This document shows positions 1 to 9,355 of a stretch of 35,769 nucleotides of DNA, one piece after another. Below the pieces are notes generated by a model that worked only from the letters and a program-made list of their open reading frames with translations, was not told the DNA's origin and did not search any database. A program made the position numbers and the translations under genes. The stretch comes from Gemmatimonadetes bacterium 13_1_20CM_4_69_16. GTDB lineage: Bacteria > Gemmatimonadota > Gemmatimonadetes > Gemmatimonadales > GWC2-71-9. The number at the start of each line of letters is the position of its first letter. Position 1 is the first letter of the stretch. Location of the stretch: positions 1 through 35,769 of the forward strand of contig MNIR01000031.1 of the NCBI GenBank assembly GCA_001919865.1. Direction: 5' to 3'.

Positions 1-2
1 CC

Positions 3-671
3 CAGACCTGCGGCACGGATTGGGTGCTCGAGGGCACGACCGTGTCGAACGAGTTCCTCGCCACGTTACTCACGAACGGGGTGCCGCGCTGTTTCGGGGT
101 GTCCGCGATCAGCGTCGAAGGCTACGAGAGTCTTTGGTCGGCGCTGTGGCAGGACACGCCCAGACCAGATGCGCGCAACGTGCTCGTGTCCGCCTATGAG
201 GTGAACCAGTCACAGTCCGGGTTCCGCTTCTGGAGCGACGCGAACGGCAATGGTCGGGCGGAGCCGAGCGAGCTGGGTCTGGTTCAGGACGGGAATCGCA
301 CCGACATCGATTTCTGGATTCACCTGCAAGCCAGCGATTCGACCCTGTGGATCGTGCCCGAGTTTGCGGGCGACAGCCTCCGGCTGTACGACCCCGCCAA
401 TCCGGTGGCTGATCTTACCTCGATCGACTTCGCTCCCGCGACGGGATACGCGCGTAGCATGATCCAGGCGGTCCCCGGCTACGGGTACGTGTTCCAGCGG
501 CTGGAGAATGGCCAGTACCACTACGCAGCCCTGCGGCCCACGCACGTCGGCCGGCGATATGTGATCTTCGACTTCAGCGTGCAAACGGACCCGGGCAACC
601 CCGAGCTGACGGTGAAACAGCCGTGGGTGGCGGCGAGCGTAACCAGCGGTCCGGTGCCAGGCGCCCAGTAG
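3..671 (+). CDS. Hypothetical protein, C-terminal part (5' end outside window)
   Basis: The frame is open to the left edge of the window, so the true start lies upstream; the GTG at 24 is only an internal codon. About 222 residues are visible. I do not recognise the family. Composition (many Ser, Thr, Gly, Asp, aromatic residues, few Lys, no membrane segment in the visible part) looks like a secreted or surface beta-rich domain. Around positions 231-275 the product reads SDANGNGRAEPSELG, which fits the spacing of an EF-hand-type calcium loop (D-x-N-x-N-G...E), as found in dockerin-like and other extracellular calcium-binding segments. A 107-base gap with a strong hairpin separates it from hutH, so it is probably a separate transcription unit. 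Calcium binding is inferred from one loop only. Confidence 0.6.
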   Translation, partial: QTCGTDWVLEGTTVSNEFLATLLTNGVPRCFGVSAISVEGYESLWSALWQDTPRPDARNVLVSAYEVNQSQSGFRFWSDANGNGRAEPSELGLVQDGNRTDIDFWIHLQASDSTLWIVPEFAGDSLRLYDPANPVADLTSIDFAPATGYARSMIQAVPGYGYVFQRLENGQYHYAALRPTHVGRRYVIFDFSVQTDPGNPELTVKQPWVAASVTSGPVPGAQ

Positions 672-690
672 GCGTTGAGATTCCGAGACA

Positions 691-729
691 CCCAGACGCC
701 TAGCGGCTGTGCCCCGCTAGGCGTCTGGG
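691..729. terminator. Perfect 16-bp inverted repeat, likely terminator hairpin
   Basis: The arms at 691-706 and 714-729 are perfect reverse complements (16 bp) around a 7-base loop at 707-713. The hairpin lies 20 bases after the stop of the upstream gene and 50 bases before hutH. No T-run follows, so an intrinsic terminator is likely but not classical. A dispersed palindromic repeat is the alternative. Confidence 0.6.
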
Positions 730-737
730 CGTCTGAC

Positions 738-766
738 TTTCCGCGGTCCCCTCCCCGTCGTAGCTT
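738..766 (+). promoter_or_regulatory. Candidate sigma70-like promoter of the hut operon
   Basis: TTTCCG at 738-743 and TAGCTT at 761-766 are separated by 17 bases. The -10 box ends 12 bases before the hutH ATG, which would give a leader of only a few bases. No Shine-Dalgarno sequence is visible before hutH, which fits. The match is moderate. Confidence 0.35.
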
Positions 767-778
767 CCTGTACCCCAC

Positions 779-2278
779 ATGTCTCAGACGATCCAGCTCG
801 ACGGTCGTTCCCTGTCCATCGAAGACGTCGTGGCGGTCGCCCGTCGGAGCGCGGCGGTGACCATCGCGCGGCACGCGCTGGATGCGGTGCGACGGTCGCG
901 CCGCACGGTGGAAGACGCCGTCGCGCGGGGCGTGGCGATGTACGGGGTGACAACCGGCTTCGGGAAGCTCGCGCACGTGCGAATTCCGCCGGAGCGCGCC
1001 CGCCAGCTGCAACTCAACTTGATCCGCAGCCACGCCTCGGGGGTCGGCGACCCGCTATCGGTGGAAGCGGTGCGTGCGATGATGTTGTTGCGGGCGAACG
1101 TGCTGGTGCGGGGCACCAGCGGAGTGCGTCCGGAGCTGCCCGAACTGATCGTGGCCATGCTGAACCACCGCGTGCACCCCCGCGTGCCGTCGCAGGGAAG
1201 CGTGGGGGCATCGGGCGACCTGGCGCCGCTCGCGCACCTCGCGCTCGCGATGATCGGCGAAGGGGAGGACGGGAGCGGGTTGCGGGCCGAGGGCTTGCGG
1301 CCGATCGTGCTCGAGGCGAAGGAAGGGCTGGCGTTCGTGAACGGGACCCAGGCCCAGACAGGGCTGGCCTCGCTCGTCGTGCACGACGCCTGGGTGTTGT
1401 GGCGCAGCGCGCACGCCGCTGCGGCGATGAGCCTCGAAGCGACGCGTGGTACACCCGACCCCTTCGACCCCCGGATCCACGACGCTCGACCGCACCCGTT
1501 CCAGCAGCGCTCCGCGGCGCTGCTGCGTGAGCTGCTCGCGGACTCGCGCATCCGCGACTCGCACCGCGAGAACGACCCTCGCGTGCAAGACGCCTACTCG
1601 ATCCGCTGCTCGCCCCAGGTGTTGGGCGCCGTGGGCGAGGGCATCGCTTTCGCCGAGCGGCTGGTCGCCGTGGAATTGAACGCGGCGACCGACAATCCCC
1701 TCGTGTTCGACGCCGACGTGCTCTCGGGGGGCAACTTCCACGGGCAGCCGATTGCCCTGGCGCTCGACGTCCTGGGGATCGCGTTGGCGACGCTCGCGGG
1801 GCTGGCCGAGCGGCGTCTCGAGCGGATCGTGAACCCGGACCTGTCGTCCGGGCTGCCGGCGTTTCTGGCGCGCGATCCGGGCGTGGAATCGGGGTTCATG
1901 ACCGCCCAAATCGTGGCCGCGGCGCTCGTCGCCGACTGCCGGGTGCTCGCCACGCCGGCCAGCGTGCAGTCGGTGCCGACGGAGGGCAACCAGGAGGATG
2001 TGGTGCCCATGGGGATGAGCGCGGCCTGGAAGGCGGAGCGCATTCTCGCGAACGCAACCCGCATCGTCGCGATCGAGCTGCTGGCCGCGGCGCAGGGGCT
2101 CGAATTCCTGAAGCCCCTCACCCCGGGGCGAGGCGTGGCTCGCGCGTACGGGGCGGTGCGGGGCGAGGTGTCGGCCCTCGCCGGTGACCGGCCGTTGACC
2201 GCGGACATCGAGCGAATCGCGGGTGGTGTACGGGAGGGGAAGTTCGATCCGGAGGCTTGGCAGGATCGCGAACCGTGA
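779..2278 (+). CDS. hutH: Histidine ammonia-lyase (histidase)
   Basis: This cytoplasmic enzyme removes ammonia from L-histidine to give urocanate, the first step of histidine degradation (EC 4.3.1.3). The product is 499 residues, the usual family length of about 500-510. The Ala-Ser-Gly triad that cyclises to the MIO electrophile is seen at residues 144-146 inside [12 protein letters not shown]. The signature [11 protein letters not shown] lies near residue 60, and the conserved NGTQAQ and NFHGQP stretches follow. ATG 779 is chosen because the family N-terminus begins about there; no strong ribosome-binding site precedes it. The stop overlaps the GTG start of hutU (GTGA), so the two are translationally coupled. 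Confident assignment. Confidence 0.96.
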   Translation: MSQTIQLDGRSLSIEDVVAVARRSAAVTIARHALDAVRRSRRTVEDAVARGVAMYGVTTGFGKLAHVRIPPERARQLQLNLIRSHASGVGDPLSVEAVRAMMLLRANVLVRGTSGVRPELPELIVAMLNHRVHPRVPSQGSVGASGDLAPLAHLALAMIGEGEDGSGLRAEGLRPIVLEAKEGLAFVNGTQAQTGLASLVVHDAWVLWRSAHAAAAMSLEATRGTPDPFDPRIHDARPHPFQQRSAALLRELLADSRIRDSHRENDPRVQDAYSIRCSPQVLGAVGEGIAFAERLVAVELNAATDNPLVFDADVLSGGNFHGQPIALALDVLGIALATLAGLAERRLERIVNPDLSSGLPAFLARDPGVESGFMTAQIVAAALVADCRVLATPASVQSVPTEGNQEDVVPMGMSAAWKAERILANATRIVAIELLAAAQGLEFLKPLTPGRGVARAYGAVRGEVSALAGDRPLTADIERIAGGVREGKFDPEAWQDREP

Positions 2279-3939
2279 CTGGCCCCAGAGTCGTGCGCGC
2301 GCCGCGGGGACCGCAGCGGTCCTGCAAAGGCTGGATCCAGGAGGCCGCGCTGCGGATGCTCATGAACAACCTGGATCCCGAGGTGGCGGAGCGGCCCCAG
2401 GATCTCGTGGTGTACGGCGGCACGGGGAAGGCGGTGCGGGACTGGGCCTCGTTCGACGCGGTGTGCCGGACCCTCGGGGCGCTGGAAGACGACGAGACTC
2501 TCCTGGTACAGTCGGGCAAGCCGGTAGGCGTGTTCCGAACCCACCCCGAGGCGCCGCGCGTGCTGATCGCCAATGCGAACCTGGTGGGTCGCTGGGCGAC
2601 ATGGGAGGTGTTCCGCGACCTCGAGCGGAAGGGTCTCATGATGTACGGCCAGATGACCGCGGGCTCGTGGATCTACATCGGCACGCAGGGGATTCTGCAG
2701 GGCACGTACGAAACGTTCGGGGCGGTGGCGCGGCGCCACTTCGACGGCTCCCTCCGGGGCCGCGTCGTGCTGACCGGCGGGCTCGGCGGGATGGGCGGCG
2801 CACAGCCCTTGGCAGCGACGATGCACGACGCCGTCTGCCTCGTCGTCGAGGTCGACCCGGCACGCGTCCAGCGTCGCCTCGACACCCGCTACCTCGACCG
2901 GTCCACGGCCTCGATCGACGAAGCGCTGCGCTGGTGCGACGAGGCGAGGCGAGCCGGCCGGGCGCTGTCGGTCGGTTTGGTTGGCAACTGCGCCGAGGTG
3001 GTGCCGGAGCTGGCGCGCCGCGGCTTCACCCCCGACGTCCTCACCGACCAGACGTCTGCTCACGATCCCCTGAACGGGTACATCCCGCCGGGGCTCTCGG
3101 TGCCGCAAGCGGCCGAGCTGCGTGGGCGCGATGCCGCGGAGTACCTGCGCCGCTCCGTTCCGGCCATCGCGACACACGTGCGAGCGATGCTCGACCTGAA
3201 GCGGAAGGGCGCGGTCACCTTCGACTACGGCAACAACATCCGCGGCCAGGCGCGCGACGCCGGGGTCGCCGACGCGTTCGAGATCCCCGGCTTCGTCCCG
3301 GAGTACATCAGGCCGCTGTTCTGCGAGGGGAAGGGCCCCTTCCGCTGGGTGGCGTTGTCGGGCGAGCCGCGCGAGCTGCACCGCACCGATCGCCTCGTGC
3401 TCGAGCTGTTTCCTGAGAACGAGCCGTTGCGCCGCTGGATCACGCTGGCGCAACAGCGGGTCGCGTTCCAGGGACTGCCGGCACGCATCTGCTGGCTCGG
3501 CCAAGGCGAGCGTGCCCGCTTCGGGTGCGCTTTGAACGACCTGGTGAAGCGGGGCGAGATCGGTGCGCCCGTGGTCATCGGACGGGACCACCTGGATACC
3601 GGCTCGGTGGCGTCTCCCTTTCGGGAGACGGAGGCGATGCGGGACGGCTCGGACGCGGTGGCCGACTGGGCCATCCTGAACGCCCTGCTGAACACCGCCT
3701 CCGGGGCGGGGTGGGTGTCGTTCCACCAGGGGGGAGGCGTCGGCATCGGAAACTCGCTCCACGCGGGGCAGGTGAGCGTCGCCGACGGGACGGCGGCGGC
3801 CGGCCGGCGGCTGGAGCGGGTACTCACGAACGATCCCGGCATCGGCATCGCGCGCCATGCGGACGCGGGGTACCCGGACGCGATCGAGGCTGCCCGCCGG
3901 CACGCCATCCGACTCCCGATGCGCGAGGCGAGCGACTGA
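2275..3939 (+). CDS. hutU: Urocanate hydratase (urocanase)
   Basis: This enzyme converts urocanate to 4-imidazolone-5-propionate using tightly bound NAD+ (EC 4.2.1.49), the second Hut step. From GTG 2275 the product is 554 residues, matching the family (about 550-560). The N-terminus VRAPRG...[16 protein letters not shown] is typical. The glycine-rich NAD-binding [10 protein letters not shown] is near residue 170, and the expected active-site cysteine is Cys406 in ARICWLG. GTG 2275 overlaps the hutH stop and fits family N-termini; a TTG at 2257 is further upstream and less likely. The stop at 3939 overlaps the proposed CTG start of hutI. Confidence 0.96.
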   Translation: MTGPRVVRAPRGPQRSCKGWIQEAALRMLMNNLDPEVAERPQDLVVYGGTGKAVRDWASFDAVCRTLGALEDDETLLVQSGKPVGVFRTHPEAPRVLIANANLVGRWATWEVFRDLERKGLMMYGQMTAGSWIYIGTQGILQGTYETFGAVARRHFDGSLRGRVVLTGGLGGMGGAQPLAATMHDAVCLVVEVDPARVQRRLDTRYLDRSTASIDEALRWCDEARRAGRALSVGLVGNCAEVVPELARRGFTPDVLTDQTSAHDPLNGYIPPGLSVPQAAELRGRDAAEYLRRSVPAIATHVRAMLDLKRKGAVTFDYGNNIRGQARDAGVADAFEIPGFVPEYIRPLFCEGKGPFRWVALSGEPRELHRTDRLVLELFPENEPLRRWITLAQQRVAFQGLPARICWLGQGERARFGCALNDLVKRGEIGAPVVIGRDHLDTGSVASPFRETEAMRDGSDAVADWAILNALLNTASGAGWVSFHQGGGVGIGNSLHAGQVSVADGTAAAGRRLERVLTNDPGIGIARHADAGYPDAIEAARRHAIRLPMREASD

Positions 3940-5213
3940 GGACGCTGCTGGTCGGCGCGCGCCAGGTCGTCACCTGCCGCGGTCCGGCGCGGGCGCGCCG
4001 CGGCCGGGAGATGGCGGAGCTCGAGGTCCTCACCGACGCCGCTATCCTGATCGACGGTGACCGCATCGCCGCGGTCGGTCGCTACGCCGACGTGCGGCGG
4101 GCAACGGGCGACGTGGAACAGGTGGAAGTGAGCGGCGTGGTGTACCCCGGTTTCGTGGATTGCCACACCCACGCGGTGTTCGGGGCGCCGCGCCTGGACG
4201 ACCACGAGCGGCGCGCCCTCGGCATGGAGTACCAGGGGATCGCGGCGGCGGGCGGCGGGATCCTGGAGTCGGTGCGCGACGTCCGCGCCCGCTCCGAAGC
4301 GGAGCTCGTGGCGCTCACCCGCGCGCGGCTGGGCGCGCTCCTCGCCCACGGCAGCACCACGATCGAGGTGAAGTCGGGGTACGGTCTCGACCGCGAGACC
4401 GAGCTCAAGCAATTGCGCGTCATTGCGCAGCTCGCGATCGCGCAGCCGGCCGCCCTCACCTCCACGTTTCTAGGGGCGCACGAGGTCCCCCCCGAGTTCC
4501 GCGATCGACGGGGCGAGTACCTGCGTCTGCTGTGCGACGAGATGATCCCGGCCGTGGCGCGCCAGCGACTTGCCGTCGCGTGCGACGTGTTCTGCGAGCC
4601 GGGCGTCTTCAGCGTCGCCGAGGCGCGCGCCATCCTGGGCGCCGCCAGCCGACACGGTCTGGGTGTGAAGCTGCACGCCGATGAGCTCGACGGCTCGGGG
4701 GGGGCGGAGCTGGCCGTCGAGCTCGGGGCGCTGAGCGCAGATCATCTCGCCGGCGTGTCTGACGCCGGCATCGCCGCGCTCGCCGCGAGCGATACGATCG
4801 CGGTGCTGCTTCCGGCTACGCTCATCTTCCTCGGGAGACGACGGCAAGCGCCGGCGCGCCGGTTGCTCGACGCCGGTGCCGCGGTCGCGCTCGCCACCGA
4901 CTTCAACCCGGGGTCCTCGCCGACCGTGAGCCTGCCGCTCGTCATGGCGCTGGCCGTCTCCCAGCTCGGGTTGCGGCACGCCGAGGCGTTACACGCCGTG
5001 ACGGTGAACGCGGCGGCCGCGCTGCGCATGGCGACGGATCGGGGGCAGATCGCGCCCGGTTTCCGGGCCGACCTGGTGTTGTGCAGCGTCTCCGACTGGC
5101 GCGAAGTCGCCTACTGGATGGCCGTGAATCCCGTAACCGCCGTGTGGACAGGAGGTTCCGCTTGTCCGCTCCGGATGGGCCCCGTATCTTTAGGGACTCA
5201 TGTCCAAGCTTGA
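3936..5213 (+). CDS. hutI: Imidazolonepropionase
   Basis: This amidohydrolase opens imidazolone-propionate to N-formimino-L-glutamate (EC 3.5.2.7), the third Hut step. The metal-binding DCHTHAVF motif (His77, His79) is followed by an EVKSGYGL stretch, KLHADEL and the late [10 protein letters not shown] segment of the family. The start is unusual. The conserved N-terminal strand ([11 protein letters not shown]) begins immediately after CTG 3936, which overlaps the hutU stop as CTGA. No ATG, GTG or TTG lies nearby upstream in this frame; the next canonical start inside is ATG 4011, which would remove that strand. From CTG 3936 the product is 425 residues, close to family length. No gene for formiminoglutamate breakdown follows, so the rest of the pathway is elsewhere. 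Confidence 0.9.
   Translation: MRTLLVGARQVVTCRGPARARRGREMAELEVLTDAAILIDGDRIAAVGRYADVRRATGDVEQVEVSGVVYPGFVDCHTHAVFGAPRLDDHERRALGMEYQGIAAAGGGILESVRDVRARSEAELVALTRARLGALLAHGSTTIEVKSGYGLDRETELKQLRVIAQLAIAQPAALTSTFLGAHEVPPEFRDRRGEYLRLLCDEMIPAVARQRLAVACDVFCEPGVFSVAEARAILGAASRHGLGVKLHADELDGSGGAELAVELGALSADHLAGVSDAGIAALAASDTIAVLLPATLIFLGRRRQAPARRLLDAGAAVALATDFNPGSSPTVSLPLVMALAVSQLGLRHAEALHAVTVNAAAALRMATDRGQIAPGFRADLVLCSVSDWREVAYWMAVNPVTAVWTGGSACPLRMGPVSLGTHVQA
5162..5190 (+). promoter_or_regulatory. Sigma70-like promoter inside the end of hutI
   Basis: TTGTCC at 5162-5167 and TATCTT at 5185-5190 have a 17-base spacer. The -10 box ends 9 bases before the ATG at 5200, so the predicted transcript is leaderless or nearly so. 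It lets the TPR gene be expressed independently of the hut operon. Confidence 0.5.
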
Positions 5214-7833
5214 GAAGCTGAAAGACAAGGCCAAAAGCCTCGAGCCCAGAGATCCGCGGGGCGCGATCGAAGCGTGGCTGGAGGTCCTCAAGGCGCAAGA
5301 GGAAAACGCGGAGCCCAACCCCGACCTGTCCGTCTTCAATCGCGTTGGCGACCTCTACCTGAAACTCAAGGACCCCGGCCAGGCGGCCGACTACTACGAC
5401 CGGGCCGTGGACAAGTACGCCGAGCTCGGGTTCCACAACAACGCGATCGCGATGTGCAACAAGGTGCTCCGCAACGCACCCGGCCGGCAGACGACGTACC
5501 TCAAGCTCGCGAAGTTGTATGCAGCCAAAGGGTTTGTGGCGGAAGCGAAGCAGAACTTCGTGGAGTACGCCGGGCGCATGCAAAAGATCGGCAAGATCCA
5601 GCATGCGTTCGCGGCGCTGAAGGAGTTCACCGACATCTCCCCCGAGAACGCGCACCTCCGGTCGGTGTTGGAAGAGCATCTCAAGATGTACGGCGATGCC
5701 GAGCGGCATCCCTCCGCCCGCGTTGCGCCCGCGGCCCCAGCGCACGACGACCTGTCGCAGTCGGGGAAGCGCAAGACATCGAGCCTGGTGTTCCTGGACG
5801 TGGATGCGCCCCCCGGCCAGAAGGTGAAACCGACGGCGCGCCCTGCGGAGCCGCCACCTCGAGCGCGCGAGCCCGAACCCGAGGTTGAGGCGGGCGCGGA
5901 CAGCCTTCTGGAGTCGGTGACACCGGAGCCCGACACATCGCTCGAGATCGAGTCGACCAGCCTGGCCGAGGGCCTTGAGCTCCCGGGGGCGAGCGGGGGC
6001 GGGGGGTCGGAAGGCAGCCCGCTCGAGGGCTTCGAGACCACCGTCGCCGACTTCGGGCAGGTACAGCTCGATCCCGAGCAGGGAGATATGCCGTCCCTCC
6101 GAGACGAGGTTACGGCTGAGGACGTCGCACCGATGGCGGAGCTCGAGCCTACGGTGCCGGAGGACGCCGAGGCTTTGGAGCCCGAGGTCGAGCTCGACCC
6201 GATGCTGGATCACGGGATCGATGTTCAGCCACCCCGGCCCCCTGCTCCCCGGCCGCCCCCGGCCGCCCCACCCAAGCGGGGCGGCTTCCCGACCGGCACG
6301 CCGCCCAGGGCCGCGCCGCGTCCTGTCTCACCGGTCGTGCCCAAGCGGCCGGGCCAGCCGAAGGCGCCCGCGGCACCAGCAGCGCCGCCGCCGCGCCCCG
6401 GGGTCGGATCGCCACCCCGGGTGACGATCCCGCGGAGCCCGGCGCCGGGGGGCGGCGGACCGCCGACGGTCAAACCAGTCACACCCAAGCGGCCAATGGC
6501 GCCGGCACCGGCGCCCGCGCGTCCGTCGCGGAAGACGGTCGTCGAGGTACCGCCGCTCGAGCTCGAGCCCGATTTCGACACGGGGACCGACGCCGGCCAC
6601 GATGTGGACGACCAGCCGCTCGCGATGGAGGATATCCCCCCGACGGGGGGATTCGTGGAGATCGAGGAGGACAGGTCTCTCTCGGGAACGCGGAAATCCG
6701 CGTTCATCGACTTGGGCCTGGACGGCGCGGTCGAACAGGGGGACACGTCGGGTTCCCTGGTATTCGCGAACATCGAGGCCACGCCCTCGGCGCCCACGAT
6801 CGAGGAGCTGGAGGGTCGCGTCGCCGATGACCCGGACGATCCCGAGGCGCACCAGGCGCTCGGCGAGGCCCTGATCGAGGGCGGCGAGCGAGATCGCGGG
6901 ATCGAGGAGCTCGACCACGCGACCGCGGGTTTCGAGAACCTGGGGAAGCTGCCGCAGGCGCAAGATCTGGTGGAGGAGATCTTGCGGCTCGACCCGAACA
7001 GCGTGCGCCACCGCCAGAAGCAAGTCGAGTACGCGTTCAAGTCGGGGGACAAGGCGAAGCTCATCGACGCCTATCTCGAACTGGCGGACACGCTGCTGCG
7101 CCAGGATCTGCCGGACAAGGCGCGGGCCGTGTACCAGCGCGTGGCCGAGCACGACGCCAAGAACGAGCGTGCCAAGGCAGCGCTCGCGATGCTCGCGCCG
7201 GCCGCATCGCCGCCCCCGGTCGCACCGAAGCCAAAGGTGAAAGAAGAGCGCACCGCACCCAAGGACGCGAAGCTGAAGGTGCGCGACGAAGCGGTGGAGG
7301 AAGGCGACTTTGTCGACTTGGGCGCGATGGTCCTGGAGGGGGAGCCGCCGGCGCGCGACACCCGCATGAAGGTCGCCGACGAGGAGCCCACTGGGGACGA
7401 AGAGAAGGACTTTCAGGACATGCTCGCCCGGTTCAAGCAGGGGATCGACGAGAACATCGACGAGGCCGACTTTGAATCGCACTACGATCTGGGCGTCGCC
7501 TTCAAGGAGATGGGCCTGTTCGACGAAGCGATCGCCGAGCTCCAGAAGGCGTTGCGCGCCCCCGAGGGGAAGCTCAGGACCTCGGAGGCGCTGGGGGTCT
7601 GTTTCATCGAAAAGGGTGCTCACGTCGTGGCCGAATCGATCCTGCGGCGCGGGCTCGACCTGCCCGCGTCGGGCGACTCGGAGCGCGTAGGGATCTTGTA
7701 CTGGCTGGGCCGGACGCTGGAAGAGCAGGGAAAGAAAGCGGAGGCGCGGGAGTTGTACGGGCGCGTGTTCGCCGTGGACATCCGCTTCAAAGACGTCGGT
7801 GAGCGAGCCCGAAAGCTCGCCAAGGTGAAGTGA
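5200..7833 (+). CDS. Large TPR-repeat protein with disordered Pro-rich centre
   Basis: An 877-residue protein with helical TPR-type repeats at roughly residues 17-165, a second set at about 530-665 and a third at about 750-877. Between them (about 170-525) lies a low-complexity segment rich in Pro, Ala and Glu, almost certainly disordered. No signal peptide or membrane segment is visible, so a cytoplasmic scaffold role is plausible; TPRs mediate protein contacts, but no partner can be named. ATG 5200 overlaps the end of hutI by 14 bases and sits just after a promoter-like -10 box. Its stop is one base before the next gene's GTG. A second TPR protein of similar design is at 11339. Function unknown. 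Confidence 0.85.
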   Translation: MSKLEKLKDKAKSLEPRDPRGAIEAWLEVLKAQEENAEPNPDLSVFNRVGDLYLKLKDPGQAADYYDRAVDKYAELGFHNNAIAMCNKVLRNAPGRQTTYLKLAKLYAAKGFVAEAKQNFVEYAGRMQKIGKIQHAFAALKEFTDISPENAHLRSVLEEHLKMYGDAERHPSARVAPAAPAHDDLSQSGKRKTSSLVFLDVDAPPGQKVKPTARPAEPPPRAREPEPEVEAGADSLLESVTPEPDTSLEIESTSLAEGLELPGASGGGGSEGSPLEGFETTVADFGQVQLDPEQGDMPSLRDEVTAEDVAPMAELEPTVPEDAEALEPEVELDPMLDHGIDVQPPRPPAPRPPPAAPPKRGGFPTGTPPRAAPRPVSPVVPKRPGQPKAPAAPAAPPPRPGVGSPPRVTIPRSPAPGGGGPPTVKPVTPKRPMAPAPAPARPSRKTVVEVPPLELEPDFDTGTDAGHDVDDQPLAMEDIPPTGGFVEIEEDRSLSGTRKSAFIDLGLDGAVEQGDTSGSLVFANIEATPSAPTIEELEGRVADDPDDPEAHQALGEALIEGGERDRGIEELDHATAGFENLGKLPQAQDLVEEILRLDPNSVRHRQKQVEYAFKSGDKAKLIDAYLELADTLLRQDLPDKARAVYQRVAEHDAKNERAKAALAMLAPAASPPPVAPKPKVKEERTAPKDAKLKVRDEAVEEGDFVDLGAMVLEGEPPARDTRMKVADEEPTGDEEKDFQDMLARFKQGIDENIDEADFESHYDLGVAFKEMGLFDEAIAELQKALRAPEGKLRTSEALGVCFIEKGAHVVAESILRRGLDLPASGDSERVGILYWLGRTLEEQGKKAEARELYGRVFAVDIRFKDVGERARKLAKVK

Positions 7834-7834
7834 C

Positions 7835-8830
7835 GTGAGCCAGCAGATCGCCCCGGTGTCGTTGGGGGACATCCAGCGGCCCGTCGCCGCCGAGCTGGGG
7901 CAGGTGATCGGGGAACTGAGCCGCATTATCGCGGCGGACTTCCCGGTTATCGCCGAAGTCAACGAGCATCTGCGGCGGATGAAGGGCAAGCTGTTCCGTC
8001 CGACGTTACTGCTGCTCAGTCACCGGGCCTCCGGAGGAGGAGGGGACGACGCGCGGGCCGTCACGCTCGCGGCGGTGGTGGAACTGATCCATCTCGCGAC
8101 CCTGGTGCACGACGACTCGGTGGACCACTCGGTGCTGCGTCGCGGGATGCCGACCATCAACGCGCTGTTCTCCCACCAGGTCGCGGTGATCATGGGCGAC
8201 TACCTCTATTCTCGTGCCATCATCGAGCTCGTCGGGCTCGACGACCTCGCGCCGCTGCGCGTGTTCGCCCGGGTCACGAACGAGATGACGGTCGGCGAAA
8301 TGCGGCAGCTCGAGGCGCACGACAAGCTCGCTTATGCTGAAGCGGACTACGACCAACTGATCCGCTCGAAGACGGCGTCGCTGCTGTCGGGCGCCTGCGA
8401 GGTGGGCGCGCTCGTGGCCCCGGTCGCGTATCGTAGCGCGCTGACTCGCTTCGGATTGCGGCTGGGCATGGCGTTCCAGATCACCGACGACCTGCTCGAC
8501 TACACCGAGCCGGAGGCGGTCACCGGCAAGCCGTCCGGGCTCGACTTGCGGGAGCACAAGGTGACGCTGCCGCTCATCGCGGCGCTCGCGTCGATGGGTG
8601 CGGCGCAGCGGCGGAGCGTCACCGAGCTGATGGCGACCCCGGACCCCGGCGATGAGTTGGTTGCCGAAGTCATGCAGGTGGTAGAGGCCACGGGCGGGCT
8701 CGACTATGCGCGGCGTCGCGCGCTCGAGCTCGCCCAGCAGGCCGAGGCGGAGCTCGAGACCCTGCCACCCTCGCCGGCCCGCGAAGCGCTGCGCGACAGC
8801 ATTGCCTATGCCGTGGAGCGGCGCAGCTAG
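7835..8830 (+). CDS. Trans-polyprenyl diphosphate synthase (octa-/heptaprenyl type)
   Basis: This enzyme extends an allylic diphosphate with isopentenyl diphosphate to a long all-trans chain, usually for quinone side chains. The product is 331 residues. The first aspartate-rich motif is DDSVD at residues 93-97 followed by LRRG, and the second is DDLLD at 218-222 with the nearby GKPSGLDLREHKVTLPL. Both magnesium-binding motifs are complete, so it should be active. Chain length cannot be read reliably from sequence; by size and motif spacing it resembles IspB/HepT rather than short-chain IspA. GTG 7835 lies one base after the preceding stop. It could also supply substrate for the PcrB-like enzyme at 26208, which is speculation. 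Confidence 0.92.
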   Translation: MSQQIAPVSLGDIQRPVAAELGQVIGELSRIIAADFPVIAEVNEHLRRMKGKLFRPTLLLLSHRASGGGGDDARAVTLAAVVELIHLATLVHDDSVDHSVLRRGMPTINALFSHQVAVIMGDYLYSRAIIELVGLDDLAPLRVFARVTNEMTVGEMRQLEAHDKLAYAEADYDQLIRSKTASLLSGACEVGALVAPVAYRSALTRFGLRLGMAFQITDDLLDYTEPEAVTGKPSGLDLREHKVTLPLIAALASMGAAQRRSVTELMATPDPGDELVAEVMQVVEATGGLDYARRRALELAQQAEAELETLPPSPAREALRDSIAYAVERRS

Positions 8831-8834
8831 GGCC

Positions 8835-9107
8835 GTGGCGCGCGGACACCGCGGCGCGCTATTTTACGTCGGATTCCTGGCCGGCGGGTTCGTGCTGGGC
8901 GGGCTGCTCCACGCGTTGCTGCGGCGGTTTCTGCCGCAGGGCGCGGCCAAGGAGTTCTTCACAACGGCCGTGACGCCGACCTTCGGGCCGGTGCATCTCG
9001 ACCTGCTCGTGGTGTCGATCACGCTCGGCCCGATCGGGTTCGACGTGTCCTTGCTGGCCGTCGTGGGTGTGGCGATCGCGTACTTCGTCGCCCGATCGAT
9101 CTTCTGA
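8835..9107 (+). CDS. Small membrane protein, DUF4321-like
   Basis: A 90-residue protein with two hydrophobic segments: one near residues 8-25 (FYVGFLAGGFVLGGLLHALL) and one at the C-terminus (about 65-88, SLLAVVGVAIAYFVARSIF). The pattern of an N-terminal glycine-rich helix, a middle segment with a short LDLLVVSITLGPIGF strand, and a final helix matches the DUF4321 family. GTG 8835, four bases after the upstream stop, is chosen because residues before it in the same frame are low-complexity Arg/Pro and overlap the prenyl synthase. It sits directly before tatA. Function unknown. Confidence 0.75.
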   Translation: MARGHRGALFYVGFLAGGFVLGGLLHALLRRFLPQGAAKEFFTTAVTPTFGPVHLDLLVVSITLGPIGFDVSLLAVVGVAIAYFVARSIF

Positions 9108-9120
9108 AAACGAGGCGCGT

Positions 9121-9351
9121 ATGTTCGGGGACCTGTCGTTCAGCCATATCCTGATCCTGCTGCTCGTGCTGGTGCTGGTGTTCGGCGCGAAGCGGATTCC
9201 GGAGATCGGATCGTCGCTCGGCCGGGGTATCAAGGAGTTCCAGCGCAGTTTGAAGGACGCCACCAACCCCGATCCGCCTCCTGCCCCCCCGCGCAACCTC
9301 GACCCTCCGAGCGCGTCGTCCGGGGGCGATCCCAAGCGGTTGAGCGACTGA
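9121..9351 (+). CDS. tatA: Sec-independent translocase subunit TatA/TatE
   Basis: This is the pore-forming subunit of the twin-arginine translocase, which moves folded proteins across the inner membrane. The product is 76 residues: a short periplasmic N-terminus, one membrane helix (about residues 8-22, ILILLLVLVLVFGAKRIPE), the hinge FGAKRIPEIGSSLGRGIKEF, an amphipathic helix, then a Pro/Ser-rich tail. The FG hinge and the length are diagnostic of TatA rather than TatB. ATG 9121 is preceded by GAGGCG. No tatC or tatB is in the window. It ends 4 bases from the stop of the convergent PpiD-like gene, with no room for a separate terminator. Confidence 0.93.
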   Translation: MFGDLSFSHILILLLVLVLVFGAKRIPEIGSSLGRGIKEFQRSLKDATNPDPPPAPPRNLDPPSASSGGDPKRLSD

Positions 9352-9355
9352 TCGC

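Noticed and set aside
1594-3903. Long minus-strand open frame (769 codons) opposite hutH-hutU
   Set aside because: The sense strand encodes two certain enzymes; the antisense product is Arg/His/Pro-rich and resembles nothing. In DNA this GC-rich, opposite frames stay open by chance. The same applies to those at 4942-6213, 6328-7989, 18749-20074 and 23759-25972.
3525-3935. Upstream extension of the hutI frame
   Set aside because: It lies wholly inside hutU and encodes Gly/Arg/Pro-rich shadow sequence with no similarity to imidazolonepropionases.
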